A stretch of DNA of 64,000 bases, taken from positions 6,267,501 through 6,331,500 of the forward strand of contig NC_089726.1 of the NCBI RefSeq assembly GCF_035083965.1. The letters run 5' to 3'. The position numbers and the translations under genes were made by a program. The stretch comes from Branchiostoma lanceolatum. Taxonomy: Eukaryota > Chordata > Leptocardii > Amphioxiformes > Branchiostomatidae. The notes under the pieces are model-generated. The model ran no database searches, was not told the DNA's origin, and worked only from the letters and a program-made list of their open reading frames with translations. Of this stretch, positions 21,778-33,400 are shown one piece after another. How positions within the stretch are numbered: the first letter of the stretch is position 1; each line of letters begins with the position of its first letter.

Positions 21778-22304
21778 GCATTTACAGTATTCGCTTTAGG
21801 TGTGACAGGTTGTTCAGGGTAACAGGGTGATAAAACCAGCTGCTGTCGCGCCGAGTAATTAGCGCCGCGGGCCTGCGAGGCTTGTGTGTTACGCCGAAGA
21901 GTGGTCTTACCATTTATACCGATACAGATATCCCTATAATTATCACGTTATGTGCTAGTAGACGATGCCTTCGTTGTGACCAATGCTTACGATGTATGCC
22001 TTCATGTCTTCGAGGCTTTACTCATTATTGTAGTTAGCACTAATTTTGTAGCTTGTTTCTCTTGATTGTCACCATTAGAAAACATAGTTACAGACTGAAT
22101 GGTCTATATGGAACCTATACATGTATATTTCTGCTATTACTCTTCGTAAAAAAAGTGAAAGTGATTTGCTAATACGTCACGTTTTGGCACTGATATTACA
22201 GTATGTGATTTTCTTACTTTCCATTTTTGTGACTATCTGTTCCAGTCCTGTCAGTGATGAAATTGCAAAATGGCCTGATCACCATGTATTCATACTGAGC
22301 TGGA

Positions 22305-22600
22305 CATCCAGGAACATTACAACAGTTAATACATTATAGCTGGATAAGGTTTCTGGCAAAGTCAAACGTTTCAGCCAGCATCCAGGAACATTACAGCAGT
22401 TACTATATTATAGCTGGATAAGGTTTCTGGCAAAGTCAAACGTTTCAGCCAGCATCCAGGAACATTACAGCAGTTACTATATTATAGCTGGATAAGGTCT
22501 CTGGCAAAGTCAAACGTCTCAGCCAGCATCCAGGAACATTACAGCAGTTACTATATTATAGCTGGATAAGGTCTCTGGCAAAGTCAAACGTCTCAGCCTA
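22305..22600. repeat. Four-copy tandem repeat, 74-bp period
   Basis: CATCCAGGAACATTACA starts at 22,305, 22,379, 22,453 and 22,527. The copies differ by a few substitutions (TTTCTGG against TCTCTGG). It has no ORF across the array. Confidence 0.95.
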
Positions 22601-23093
22601 CACCCGTTACCTTTTTATCGGTGACTCTGGACAGGAATGCCTAAGGATTCATACAAATTTTACGGAATTCATATGCATACGATCCACTACTGAAAAACAT
22701 ACGAATTTTACGGAATCATTACGAGCATTACAGAGTACATGCGATCCTTACTACTAGTCATTTATTGGACCAGCGAATGGGTCACCTGACAATCCTAACG
22801 ATACCATCGCAGTAGCACCAATTTTCAGTCTTGCCCTGCTAGTTGGTCTAAATCACACCGATATGTCGCCTACGAAGCACGCATACATTAGTGCAGGTTG
22901 AGTTTTTTTGGTGTCAAGCAGGATCGGAGAAGTTCTTTAAGGCCATGATATCGTAGAAAGAAATACAAAAGTCACAAGTCCGCCAGCTTGAATTTGCCGA
23001 TCATTTCATGGCATTTCAGTTTTCATTTTTTCAGCGGATGCTGTCCGAAACGTCTATTAGAGAACTTATTGATTTGTTTGACTTATCTTTCTT

Positions 23094-26000
23094 TTAATGA
23101 GCTATTTCGTTATTCGGTGCCAGACACACCACACAGAATTTGGCCTCTTGGTTGGTCCAGAAACCTGTCACTGCAAAGTTGCTCTTTTCCGCCAGACGGC
23201 GCACCTGATGCTCGCTGAATTTGCAGCTGTAGTTCGGGCCTGCAGACAGGTAGAGCTTCTCGCCAGCCGCGAAGTTAACGGTGACGCCAAGTTTTCCTGG
23301 AGAAAAAAATGTGTTCATTGGAATTACGTAAGACGTAATGAGGGCTGGAGACTGAATATAGATCTTTTATAAATTTAAAGTTATCTGTAAGTGTTTCGTC
23401 TACGTTGAAGATTCCAGGAAAAAATCGTTTGGATGTAACGTTATAGAACTGGTTATCACACATTCTAACTGATATCAGGGAAAGCGATGTTTCGTTGTGC
23501 TTCCATAGTTCTCATGGGATATTCTTTACATGTATAAGGTAAGATATTCGTGCACGGATGTTGTCATCTATAACTATAACTATAACACTTTCCGGGTTTC
23601 AAGAGCCGCCAGAAAGAAAGCAGTCGTATCTTTAGAATAATTTTAATCTAAAGTAAACACAAAAATACTCACTTAGGTGCACACGTTGCAGTTCCGAACT
23701 TTTCAGGTATTTTCGGATGTAACTGGGCGTGTCCCCTTCAATGGGGTTCTGCACAAAGTCGACGATGTCTTCAAACTTCGTCTTGTCCATGTCTCCATCA
23801 AAGTCCTTAGATTTTAAGTGGAAAGGAAAAATTGGAAATGAGAGAAATCTATATTCTGAAGATGTGTGGTTCTGGCTTAGCCTGGAATCTAAACATATTA
23901 TAGCTCGGAGACTCGGGAGCTATAATAGGTTTGGTTCGGATTCCAGGCTAGTTCTGGCTTGCTTAGGACACCTTTTTGCATCGCTTGCTATGTTTATCTA
24001 GCGGTGTGCACGCCAGTACTACTAGAGGGGCATAGAAACGCTACAAAAATGCGAACAACAGAAGCCAGACCACACCTCTCCTTCGAGTTTGAAAAACACA
24101 CAACACATCTGCTTGGAGTTTAAGAATCATACCACGCCACATATCTGATTGGAGCTTAAAAACACACCACGCCATACATCTGCTTCGGGCACATTACACC
24201 ACATATCTGCTTGGATGTTAAGAAACACTCCACACAACACATCTGCTTGAAGCTTAAGAAATACACCACACATCTGCTTAGAGCTTAAGACACGCGCCAA
24301 ACGTCTGCTCCGAGCCTATAAAAAACACCACTCCACACATCTGCTGATTAAAAAACCATATGAAAGAGATTTGCTGGACAACCAACAATAGAATAATGCG
24401 ATCAAATTTGCTAACAAATTTAAGATATATATGACTGGAGGGGCCACCCAAATGTTTGAAGATTAAATAGATAAATAAATAAATAAATAAATGAATAAAT
24501 AAATAGATAAACGCTACCTTGTTCAGGCGGTCGATGAAGTTGTTCAAGAACGGAGACAGCCCTCGCGAGTTCAGAGCTCGGTATCCCTTCAGCAGGGCCT
24601 TCCGCTCAGCGTTCATGTCCACTCCCAACACGAGCCTGTCGTTGGCTAAAAATGTCAACCACAAAAAACAGTCAACATCTACTGCAAAAATGGCATACGA
24701 ACAAGGAACCTTGTGGTCCTGTCTTCGGTGTCTTGAAAGACCCCTACTTTGCCCCGAATGGGCTATTTGGGGGTTAATAAATGTAGATGTAGATGTAGAT
24801 GAAAATGAACACCAGAACAAGCAGTAGCAGTAGCACGATTCAGAGGATCTCGTTCCTCAATTAGGTTGAAATCGAGTTAAGATCGTCCAACACTTTTAGA
24901 ATAATTTTAGTGTATATGGGCGGACCCCTCTTCGTTTCAAATTTCATTACAGTATGGTCATGTGCAGAGTATTCAATTCCTATGCTCTTTCTCCTAAGTG
25001 CTGAGCGGAAAGAGCCATATGTACCATTTTTTCGAGTGTTTTTTTTTATAACGGGGAATCAATCCACCGACCTCCCGAATACATCTACCCCCTATAAGAA
25101 CTATCTCCCCCCTACAGGGCATTACACCGTCCTGTCAAACAGGTTTAAATTTGCTTGTCATCCCCCCCCCCCGGACTTGGGGAGCTATCTGATCACCGAC
25201 TGAAAGCGTATGTATAACGTATTTCTAAAGCTGTCTTTGATGGGTCGCTGAGTCATGACTACTTACCGTTGAGATACGTCCTGATCTCCTTCATCATGTC
25301 GACCTGCTCATCGATGGGCACGTTGCCGATGCTGTTGCCGAGGAACAGGAGCAGCTTGGGCTCCGGGCGATCGGCGACATGACGTAATCCGTCCAAGAAC
25401 AGCCCGCCGAAGGGTTCCACTTTCAGGGCGCTGTAATCTCGCTCCAGTTCTCGCGAGACTTCCTCGATAAAATCTACGGAAAGGACAGACGATCAGAATG
25501 CTATTCAACTTGACTGAAGCAAACAGCTATTATGAATTCGAAGAATCGGAAAATCTACCCTATTGATGAACCTGGACGAGGGTGGTGGGATACAGACTAG
25601 GTCACATTTTGGACCACATGTCTCATCAAAGCAACATCTGGCGGCGAGAAGAAGCACCTGTGTCGGTAGCAAATGTACTTTAGAACTAGACAATCTACCC
25701 TATTGATGGACCTGGACGCGGGGGGAAACAGACTCGGTCACATTTCGGACCAGATTCTCTCCAAAGCGTCATTTGGCGGCGAGAAGTCGCACCTGTAGCA
25801 ACTTCAGTTTAAAACCAAACAACCTATATGTACTCTATTCATGAACCTGGACGAGGGGGGGGGGGGGGGGGGGATACACACTCGGTCACGTTTCGAACCA
25901 CATTATTGACACCCTGGCGCATGGTGGCCAGAAGCGGCATTAGTTATTACAGTCTATTGGAAGGTAACACATACAGGTTACTGAAACGTCGGCAGGTAAA

Positions 26001-27271
26001 AATGTTTTGAGCTACGTAAATGAAGTAGGACCTGAATTCTAATGACACTTCTACTTAATGGAGCTATTGACGGATTCAACCAATGCCAAGGCAATAAGCC
26101 GTCTGGAAATGAAATATACGGTGTTCCCATCATTATTTCACGGTTTTGAGTAGCTTTCAACTGAAGTCTTTATGTGCTTGAAATCTGCTGTCATCTTACA
26201 ACATTGCAGACATGACAAGTTTAATTGAATTGAATTGGTATTCACACCCAGTATGACTTTGCTGCAAATTTGTATTCAAACCTTGACAAACTTCACCATT
26301 AAAAACTGCGTTAGCTTTTCTTCACCGACTTAATAAATCTTACGTTGATGAAGATTAGACATTCGGGTAATAAGATACGCCAAAAATAGGCACTCAATCA
26401 ACTAGATAGAATTTTGAAACAGTCAGATTCAGTCAAGTAAATGAATCTTAACCTTGTGATTCCTTTCACCTTTTGCTATGTCCACCGGCACGTACGTTAG
26501 CGCCCCCTGGCGCTCGATCATGGCTCCTATGACGGGGCGGGTTTTGGAGGAGGCGCCGCTGCCGAGCTCCACCAGCATGGCCGGAGAGGGTGTCTGGCTG
26601 ACGATCTCAGCCACGTGCCTCTGTAGCAAGGCGTGCTCGTGCTTCCAGACGGTGTAGGATGAAGACGTGCGAACTGTCCTGAAGCGACATGAATATTTGT
26701 AATTCGGCGGAACAGATAGTGAAATATGCACACAGATGCCTAGTTCATAAACGTTACTATTGCATTCGGCCACTTGTGATGGAATAAATTAAAGCAAGGC
26801 CGTAGAGAGGGTTAATATGGAAGGTCGACCTATGCCCATACCTTACCTTACCTTAGTAGACCTTTTGCCCAATGCAGTTTAAAAAAGCAAGCGAGGAATA
26901 GCAAGCCAAGCAAACTTGAAAATGCACAAGTGATTGTCTGAAAAAATATTGAATTTGATCATGCTAGAAGAGGAGTCTGGATACAGTAGATGAAACTTTG
27001 CCAGAGCTACGTCTAGATGCTGCTAATGACTGTTTATGGGAGAAAACTCGGGAAAAACAACAGTGAAAAGAAAAATTCTGGCTTGACGAGGTGAGGAAGA
27101 CGAAAAAAGAGGAAATAGCGGCACATGAAAGAAATCTCCTTACTCTTCGAACACTTCCGATCCCCTGGTGTCATACAGGTACCAGTGCGGCACATGTTTC
27201 CGGTCGGAGGTCAGGCTGGACACCACAGGCATCAGCTCGGCAGAAATGACGTCATTACGGCTACTTCCCAT
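23094..27271 (-). CDS. EgtD-like SAM-dependent methyltransferase, paralogue 2 (6 exons, 335 aa)
   Basis: Predicted exons: 27271-27144, 26678-26470, 25473-25267, 24645-24518, 23805-23673, 23296-23094. Intron phases are identical to paralogue 1; exons 2, 3 and 5 have the same lengths and exon 4 is three codons longer. The total is 1,008 nt. The start ATG at 27,271 has a good context (ACCATGG). Motifs match the EgtD family: YDTRGSEVF, GSGASSKT, PVDIA, GNSIGN, and SAGPNYSCKF near residues 286-295, again with Asn (about 290) where EgtD has the substrate-binding Glu. The exon 1 N-terminus differs from paralogue 1 except for VVSSLTS..R...PHWY. Same-strand tandem duplication is the simplest origin. 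A candidate AATAAA lies at 22,766-22,761. The real substrate is unknown to me. Confidence 0.85.
23879..23950. mobile_element. 72-bp MITE-like hairpin with 10-bp direct repeats
   Basis: Arms AGCCTGGAATC...ATTATAGCTC and GAGCTATAAT...GATTCCAGGCT face each other over a short loop. GTTCTGGCTT flanks it at 23,869-23,878 and 23,951-23,960, consistent with a target-site duplication. It lies in intron 4 of EgtD-like paralogue 2. Confidence 0.65.
24085..24350. repeat. Degenerate minisatellite built on a CATCTGCTTGGAG motif
   Basis: About seven units of roughly 30-45 bp: CACACCAC, then CATCTGCTTGGAGC or a variant, then TTAAGAA. The core CTGCTTGGAG equals the terminus of MITE family A. It lies in intron 4 of EgtD-like paralogue 2. 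Confidence 0.7.
24461..24511. repeat. (AAAT)n microsatellite
   Basis: AAATAAAT run with GATA interruptions, ending one base from the exon 4 donor of EgtD-like paralogue 2. Confidence 0.9.
24690..24800 (+). mobile_element. LINE 3' tail with (TGTAGA)n
   Basis: TTGGGGGTTAATAAATGTAG followed by repeated ATGTAG hexamers is the form of a non-LTR 3' end with a short tandem tail. The preceding CTTTGCCCCGAATGGGC is probably its 3' UTR. It lies in intron 3 of EgtD-like paralogue 2. Confidence 0.5.
25545..25945 (+). mobile_element. Penelope-like 3' region repeated three times in tandem
   Basis: Three diverged copies of about 140 bp. Each starts near TGATGAACCTGGACG (25,563; 25,705; 25,840) and continues to a TACA.ACT.GGTCAC phrase. 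That phrase corresponds to the MNRDEGGYKLSHVW coding stretch in the copy at 28.9 kb. A poly-G run (25,855-25,873) interrupts the third. It lies in intron 2 of EgtD-like paralogue 2. Confidence 0.55.
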
Positions 27272-27414
27272 GGTGGATGACGTCACTTGAAAAGACAAAT
27301 GAAACATGTTGCAAATCAGAGATACGAAGACGGGGTAAGCTGAGTATTGCATTAGTCCTAACGACGGGGACGTCACAGATCTGCAGCGTAAATCTAGTCG
27401 AAACATGTTAAGCC

Positions 27415-27647
27415 TCTGTCACACTTGTGCGTATATACAAGCCCGCGTGAGTTGCGTATTTACATGATTTGATCAAGATTAAGTTTTCAGCCCAAGAAGT
27501 CATTTCCTTGGTTTGATAACTAGGCTGCACAACGGTGGGTCAACGCAGAAAACAACTTCTTCCCCGCAAACTTTACTTAAAGTTAAACCTAAAAATGTTA
27601 ATGCGCAACTCATATGCACTTGAATATACGCACACGTGTGACATGGC
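27415..27647. mobile_element. MITE-like element with GTCACAC..GTGCGTATAT termini
   Basis: Left end TGTCACACTTGTGCGTATAT and right end ATATACGCACACGTGTGACA are inverted repeats. GCGTGAGTTGCG and GCGCAACTCATATGC extend the match. It lies about 150 bp upstream of the EgtD-like paralogue 2 start. Confidence 0.65.
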
Positions 27648-28672
27648 CCTTATAAAAGCGTACCATTAGGCTTTCACACTGGACGGGCTTGGTGACTACC
27701 CTCCACCAGCCTTTCCTGCGGGGGTATGGATAGTAGAATTCGGCAAAAAAAGGAATAATTGGCCAGTAGAGTCATGGATGATAATTCCCCAGCGGAGGCC
27801 TGTCTTATGTCGGTAGGTTCTTTGAAGTCCACTAGTCGCTATCTAATAGGTGCCAAGTAGCTAAATGATCCTTGTATTGCTTTGCGAGCAGACCGTGACT
27901 ACGCCTGCGAATGAAACCCTCTTGTGGCCAAACGTTCCTGGAAAATATTCTCCCTATAGCCGGCGTAGTTAGTCTGGTAGAGACTACTTGGTGACCATGT
28001 TGTGATCGAAAGGCCATTGACCGTTTGTTTCCAAACATGTTCCTTTAGAGCTCACCGACTCGTCGGGCGAGCTGTTTTACTGCTGTGTGACAGTCCCTTC
28101 AGGCATACAGTTTCAATTTGTAGCTCTCTGTGAACCCCTCACTTAAAGAAACCTGCTCCTTTGTGTCAGGTACTTTGAAATCTGACTAGGTATGCCGTCA
28201 ATAAGAGCGCTAAACGGATGCGAGTGTGAAAAAAACCTTGATTACATTTTGAAATGTAAGTGTTTACTACCTAACCAACCCTGGCCCAATTACCCTAACG
28301 ACTGCACACCAGTCAATGCCACTTTGCTTTTGTCGCATATATTTGCCTGTAGCTGGCACAATTTCATTTCTCCTTTAAACGGTACATTCTAAGTAACGTA
28401 ACAAACCAACAAAAGACCAACAGAAGATATCCTCCTTAAGATCTAGGTAGAATTTGTACTGTGAATATGTTCCTACCTGCGTAACAGAATGAACGGGAGG
28501 TGAGTGCAGTGCTGATCCGTTTCAGCGCCCTTGTGCCTGAGATGTTGCACAACCTGTGTGTTAACCTATTGCACAACCTGTTTGTTTACCTATTGCCTGA
28601 TGCAGACTACTGTTCACTTCACACACCTGTTCACCTGTGTGATTTGCCATTTAAAAACCGGTTTTTCTAGTT
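27648..28672. other. Intergenic stretch without recognised features
   Basis: Only short ORFs of about 66-68 codons on either strand, none with a recognisable motif or supporting splice sites. Confidence 0.4.
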
Positions 28673-29020
28673 TCCGAAAATAATTTCATCAGGTTGGTAG
28701 AACATTGGATATTTGGAGTTTCTTTTAATACAACCAGGTAGTCTCACCTGCTGACGTTTCGATGTCTGTCAGACACCTTCTTCAGAGCTTCTGACTGAAG
28801 TACTGCTTCTCACCGCTATAAGTAGCCGATGTAGGTGGCGCTGTTGCGGCGAGAACGTAATCCCAAACGTGGCTGAGCTTGTATCCCCCCTCGTCTCGGT
28901 TCATCACTGGTGATGACTTCCTGATCCATACTGCCTCCTTAATCCAACGAATGCGTCTGTTGTCCTCTCTGTCTATTACTTTGGCCCCCTCCCAGTCAAT
29001 GACGCAGCTGTTTCTAGCAA
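28673..29020 (-). mobile_element. 5'-truncated Penelope-like element with 11-bp TSD
   Basis: The minus strand encodes the conserved end of a Penelope ORF: NSCVIDWEGAKVIDRED, then RRIRWIKEAVWIRKSS and PVMNRDEGGYKLSHVWDY. The 3' region has AGACACCTTCTTCAGAGC and ends CCAACCTGATGAAATTATTT (read on minus). TTTTTCTAGTT flanks it exactly at 28,662-28,672 and 29,021-29,031. RT and most of the endonuclease region are missing. Confidence 0.85.
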
Positions 29021-29031
29021 TTTTTCTAGTT

Positions 29032-30457
29032 ATTGTATATAAGTACTGGTTAGTTCTGCTAGTTCACTTTAGTCTTAGGGGTAGACGGTGACATTACGTA
29101 TACGTATACCATACTATACATGTCACAATCTATTCGAGTGCTGGGCTCGTCATAGCTTCTAGAAATGTCATTGTCAGAAAGTTTCCCCGGCAAGTTGATT
29201 CCTGGCGATACGGAGGTAAGTCTACATTGTAGGGCAATATGTTAACATGACCTGCATTGTACATCCCCAGCTCTACTGGCATGGCAAACATCTAGTGTCT
29301 CCGCAGTTAGGTCGTACAGCCTATTGTAGCGTTTCCTTATAAGTTATGCTAATGATGCCCTGATTTGCATGATTAATGTCTAGTAATGTTCACCGTTACG
29401 TAGCTTCCAAATGCCGCAAGGATGAAATTCCCATCATTTATCACTATTTATCATCATTTATCATTTGTTGTTATAGGAAGGGCTATTATGATTTCTAACC
29501 CGTGGGGAACATTGCCACCACGGTTGCCATGACTCTACACCATGTTTCACTTGATCTGAACAATAGTCAGAAGGACGCCCATCTGATGACGTCAGCGCTG
29601 TAGCCATAGAATGAAGGCCACCATACCATAATGGTTATTGCTCCCTATCTTCAATGTTCAAATACAATTCTGCAAAATGAAGGCCTTTGTGATAAAGGAA
29701 TTAAGAAGTCTTGCGAATAACTCGCACGTTTGGACCTTAAAGGTTCAAAGAAAGAAACAAACGTTCACATTTTTTTCTTTTCGCTATACCTTGTACCATG
29801 CAATCTGGTGATGGATGATTTGGCATGGAATATTCATCCTAGCTCATCAGGCTAAAAGCAACATGGAGAAAGGAGGCCACACCCACACATATGCTATGAA
29901 AACCTTCGACAGAAGGGAAAGTGAAGCAACGAAAGAAAATGCAAATATCTTAGGTGAGGTACAAAATCAACAATCCAAGCGGCAAAATGTGGAAAAGTCT
30001 CTTTCCATGTTGCAAATCGACACGAAAAAGGAGAACTGGATGATTTTACCACTTTCCCGACATGATTATTGTTCCCTGATGAACAACATGATAAAATCAT
30101 TCTGACATTACAGTGACCTTTGCTGTCACATCAAATTAACATCCGTATATACATATGGATGCATGTTGTTGTTTGCAACTGTACATTCTTATTCTTTTTA
30201 AGACAAGAATTTTTTAATCAGTCTTTCTCAGATTTCCATGGTTGCTGACAAAGTTCTTTTGCAATCTCTTTCGTTTCCATGAATAATCATTTAAGCATAA
30301 TTTCCCACACCCTTCATTCGATTCGTTGTGGTCTGTTGTACTTTAAAGCATGTGACGTGCAGCATGCAGCGCTACCATGGTATTTTGGTTCGTCACAATT
30401 AAACTGTCGATTTGAGCTGAGCAACTGTTTTCGTGTCTGAATAACCTCAACAAGAAG
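29032..30457. other. Intergenic region upstream of the polycystin-like gene
   Basis: No gene called. An ORF at 29,815-30,105 (96 codons) has no recognised domain. A TACGTATACGTATA palindrome lies near 29,096. I could not identify a TATA box that convincingly serves the gene starting at 30,458. Confidence 0.4.
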
Positions 30458-33400
30458 ATGGCACATCTACTGCAGCTGATAAAAGGTTAGGATACACGCT
30501 TTCACCGTGCACTGAACAAAATTCACCAAATGTTTTAAAAGATAAGTCGTAATGTTCTAGGGTCTGTTAACTGTAGCTGAACAGCTGCAAATGTCAGTTC
30601 TAGCCCTTAATGAGGCTTATCCTGTTTCGCAGTCGATAGACTATACATGGCATATAATTCAAACATCCTAAACTGACCATACTAATATAGCGAAGATCTA
30701 AAATCACAAATAGTTACTAGTTTTTCGACAGAGATCGTATCGACGATTTTCAGCGTTCAGGCTTGTTGAAAAGGTAAACTACTGTGCAAGTTTGACTCAT
30801 TGCACATGTACGTTTGAAAGTACTGTTCCTGGTGGCTGGAGTGTCCATGTTGCGGGCGGTGGCATCCCCCTGTCGTCCGGAGACGTCGGTGTCGTGCAGA
30901 GACGGTTCCACACCTGAAGGTGAGACCTGCCGGGTGTGTGAACGGACGGTAGGTGGCAACCCTGGAGACGAACAGAGTAAGTGTATTCGTCCTACCTTAG
31001 TAAGGACATATAGTTCTGTGTCATTTCAAGGTTGCGAGCTATGCATTCGTTAATTCATATTTCTGTAACGGCTACCTTTTGTTGTCAAAATAATGCTTGA
31101 AAACTTCAGTCATAACATTAACACAACTGTAAAAGGCTGCTCATTGCATTTGTATTATATTTGTTGATCATTGATGGTGATATATTTTCACTTTCGTAGC
31201 AAGGTACGAGTTCGATGTAGAATTTTCTAGCAGGCTGTGACAAAAGCAACAACCGATAAGGATCTGAGATGATTGTTTTTATTTTCTCAACAATACACCT
31301 TAATATTGCACGATAAATGTACGACTATCCCAAGTATACACCCAGGTTGTGATCTACCGTATGACAAATGTGACCTGGCCCTAAACTACATATTCTCCGT
31401 CATGTCGACTAAACATTGCCATCTACAATAAGTAATAATAACTGGTATTGCATTTGTTTCATTTGCTACTTCTATTGCATGGCATGGTAAAGCGACCATT
31501 ACAGTTACTAAGCAATTACCAAGGTTCGGCGTGAGCGTGACTTCCTTTGGACAAAGCGCACTAGATGCTTGGATAGGCTGGTGTACACTGTATGACCTTG
31601 GTGCCAAATGCTATGCATGATCTGTTCTGTGTATGGAAAACTTCAGAAAAAATGCAGTTAAGCCTTTGTCTGGCAAACATTCAATTCGATCGGCTGATGA
31701 GCTGAAGGGTGTCCCATTTCATTTCTTCAGTTCACTAGCATTTATTTTCAGGCTTACCTAACAGAAGTCTTTTTGGTTTTTTATTTGGATAATGTCAAGC
31801 ACTGAGTAATGCTTGCCGACGACATATTTTGATCGTCTGTACAGGTTTTGATACTGGCTGCATACTGACTGAAGGAGATTCAGTATATGATGGATCATGT
31901 TCTGCCACAGTAGACATCCATGAGGGTATCAGGGGGTATGTTTTCCCGTGTACCACCATTTCATATCGCCCTGGCCTTGGTTTGCCTTGCGAGCATTTAT
32001 CGTCTTTGAAACGTTGGCTTTGAAAAATCAAAGAGCAAGGTCACGCTCCGTTTACCAATTTTCGATGTTTTTCTTCTTAGAATGGATGATCCTCTTCAAT
32101 TCCTTCGTAGCGGCAACGTCACCTTACATTCCTTGGTGGCATTTGCATGTGAAAACATCGTCGATGTAAGTGTACTTTACTACTAATTCATACTTATATA
32201 GATACTTCACATTTTTTTCGGATAAACATCTGAAATCCGTAGTGAATTTTAGTGAACCTGATGATTGAATTGGTCACATAAAATGGATTTGGTATTTTGG
32301 AAAGTATTTCTAATAGCAAAGTATCAAATATTGGCACAAAATTTCATCGGGCACTAATTTACTCGCTGCATGCTTAATTTACATATTCCTTAGTTATTCC
32401 TCAACGTAGGGACCGTTTAACCGTGACCATTATTTAATTGATGTTAGTGTTACATAAAACCAGCAGAATGATTTAGACGGTTTTTCAGGCTTCGCTGTCG
32501 TGGATCATCACGGAAAACGGCTCGACCATCTATGTAAATGTCATCAAGTTTTGGTCCAACGGCGAGGCTGTACCGGTGGACGGTTTGGATCTATACCTTC
32601 CCGAGAAAACCATGCCACTGGGATTGTTTCTTCTACAGGTAAAATTGATAAATGAGTTACTGTAGATGGATGAATAAATGAATGGATGAATGATTAAATG
32701 AATGAATGGTTAAAAGAATGAATGGATGAATGAATGACTGAAGTATGAGTGGACAATTAATTTATATATACAATGAAATGACACATGTCTCGCCAAAACA
32801 ACTCTCCAAGCAGAGGTTGTTGGGGAAAATTGTGACCTTCCTATCATATGCCTCATTTTTTGTCAGCTCTTTCTAATAACAAAAAGCGGGGGATATGATA
32901 TGAAGGCTACAATTTCCCCTAACCACCTCTGCTTGGAGAGTAGCCAAAACATTAAAACACAAAATATAACACACCCAATTTCATGGCACTGAAAAGTCAC
33001 GTTCACAGTACCAAGAGTCTCACTAGGGTGCTTGTTTGTTGTGTACATATGTGATTGTGACTAAAAAGGAGTAAAATATACAGCTGCAGTTAACTCAATA
33101 GTACACTTAAAAACTGTACACATAAATCTGACTAGAAGTCGTTTTCAACATTGTGGTATTATGGTATTATGGTATGGCATTGAAAAAGATTGGATATGAC
33201 ACTCACGTTTAAGTACAGGGTAACCTCTCGCTAACATCCGTTTACAGTTTTCTGTTTCGTTCCCAAAAGCGAGTGTGAATGACATCATTGATATAGATTC
33301 ATCATCTGATCATATTTTACAGCTGAGCGTTAATATGACTACGACTACAGTGCCGCATGCAGTCACCGGAGTGCTTCAGACCTGGCTCCAATTTCGTCCG

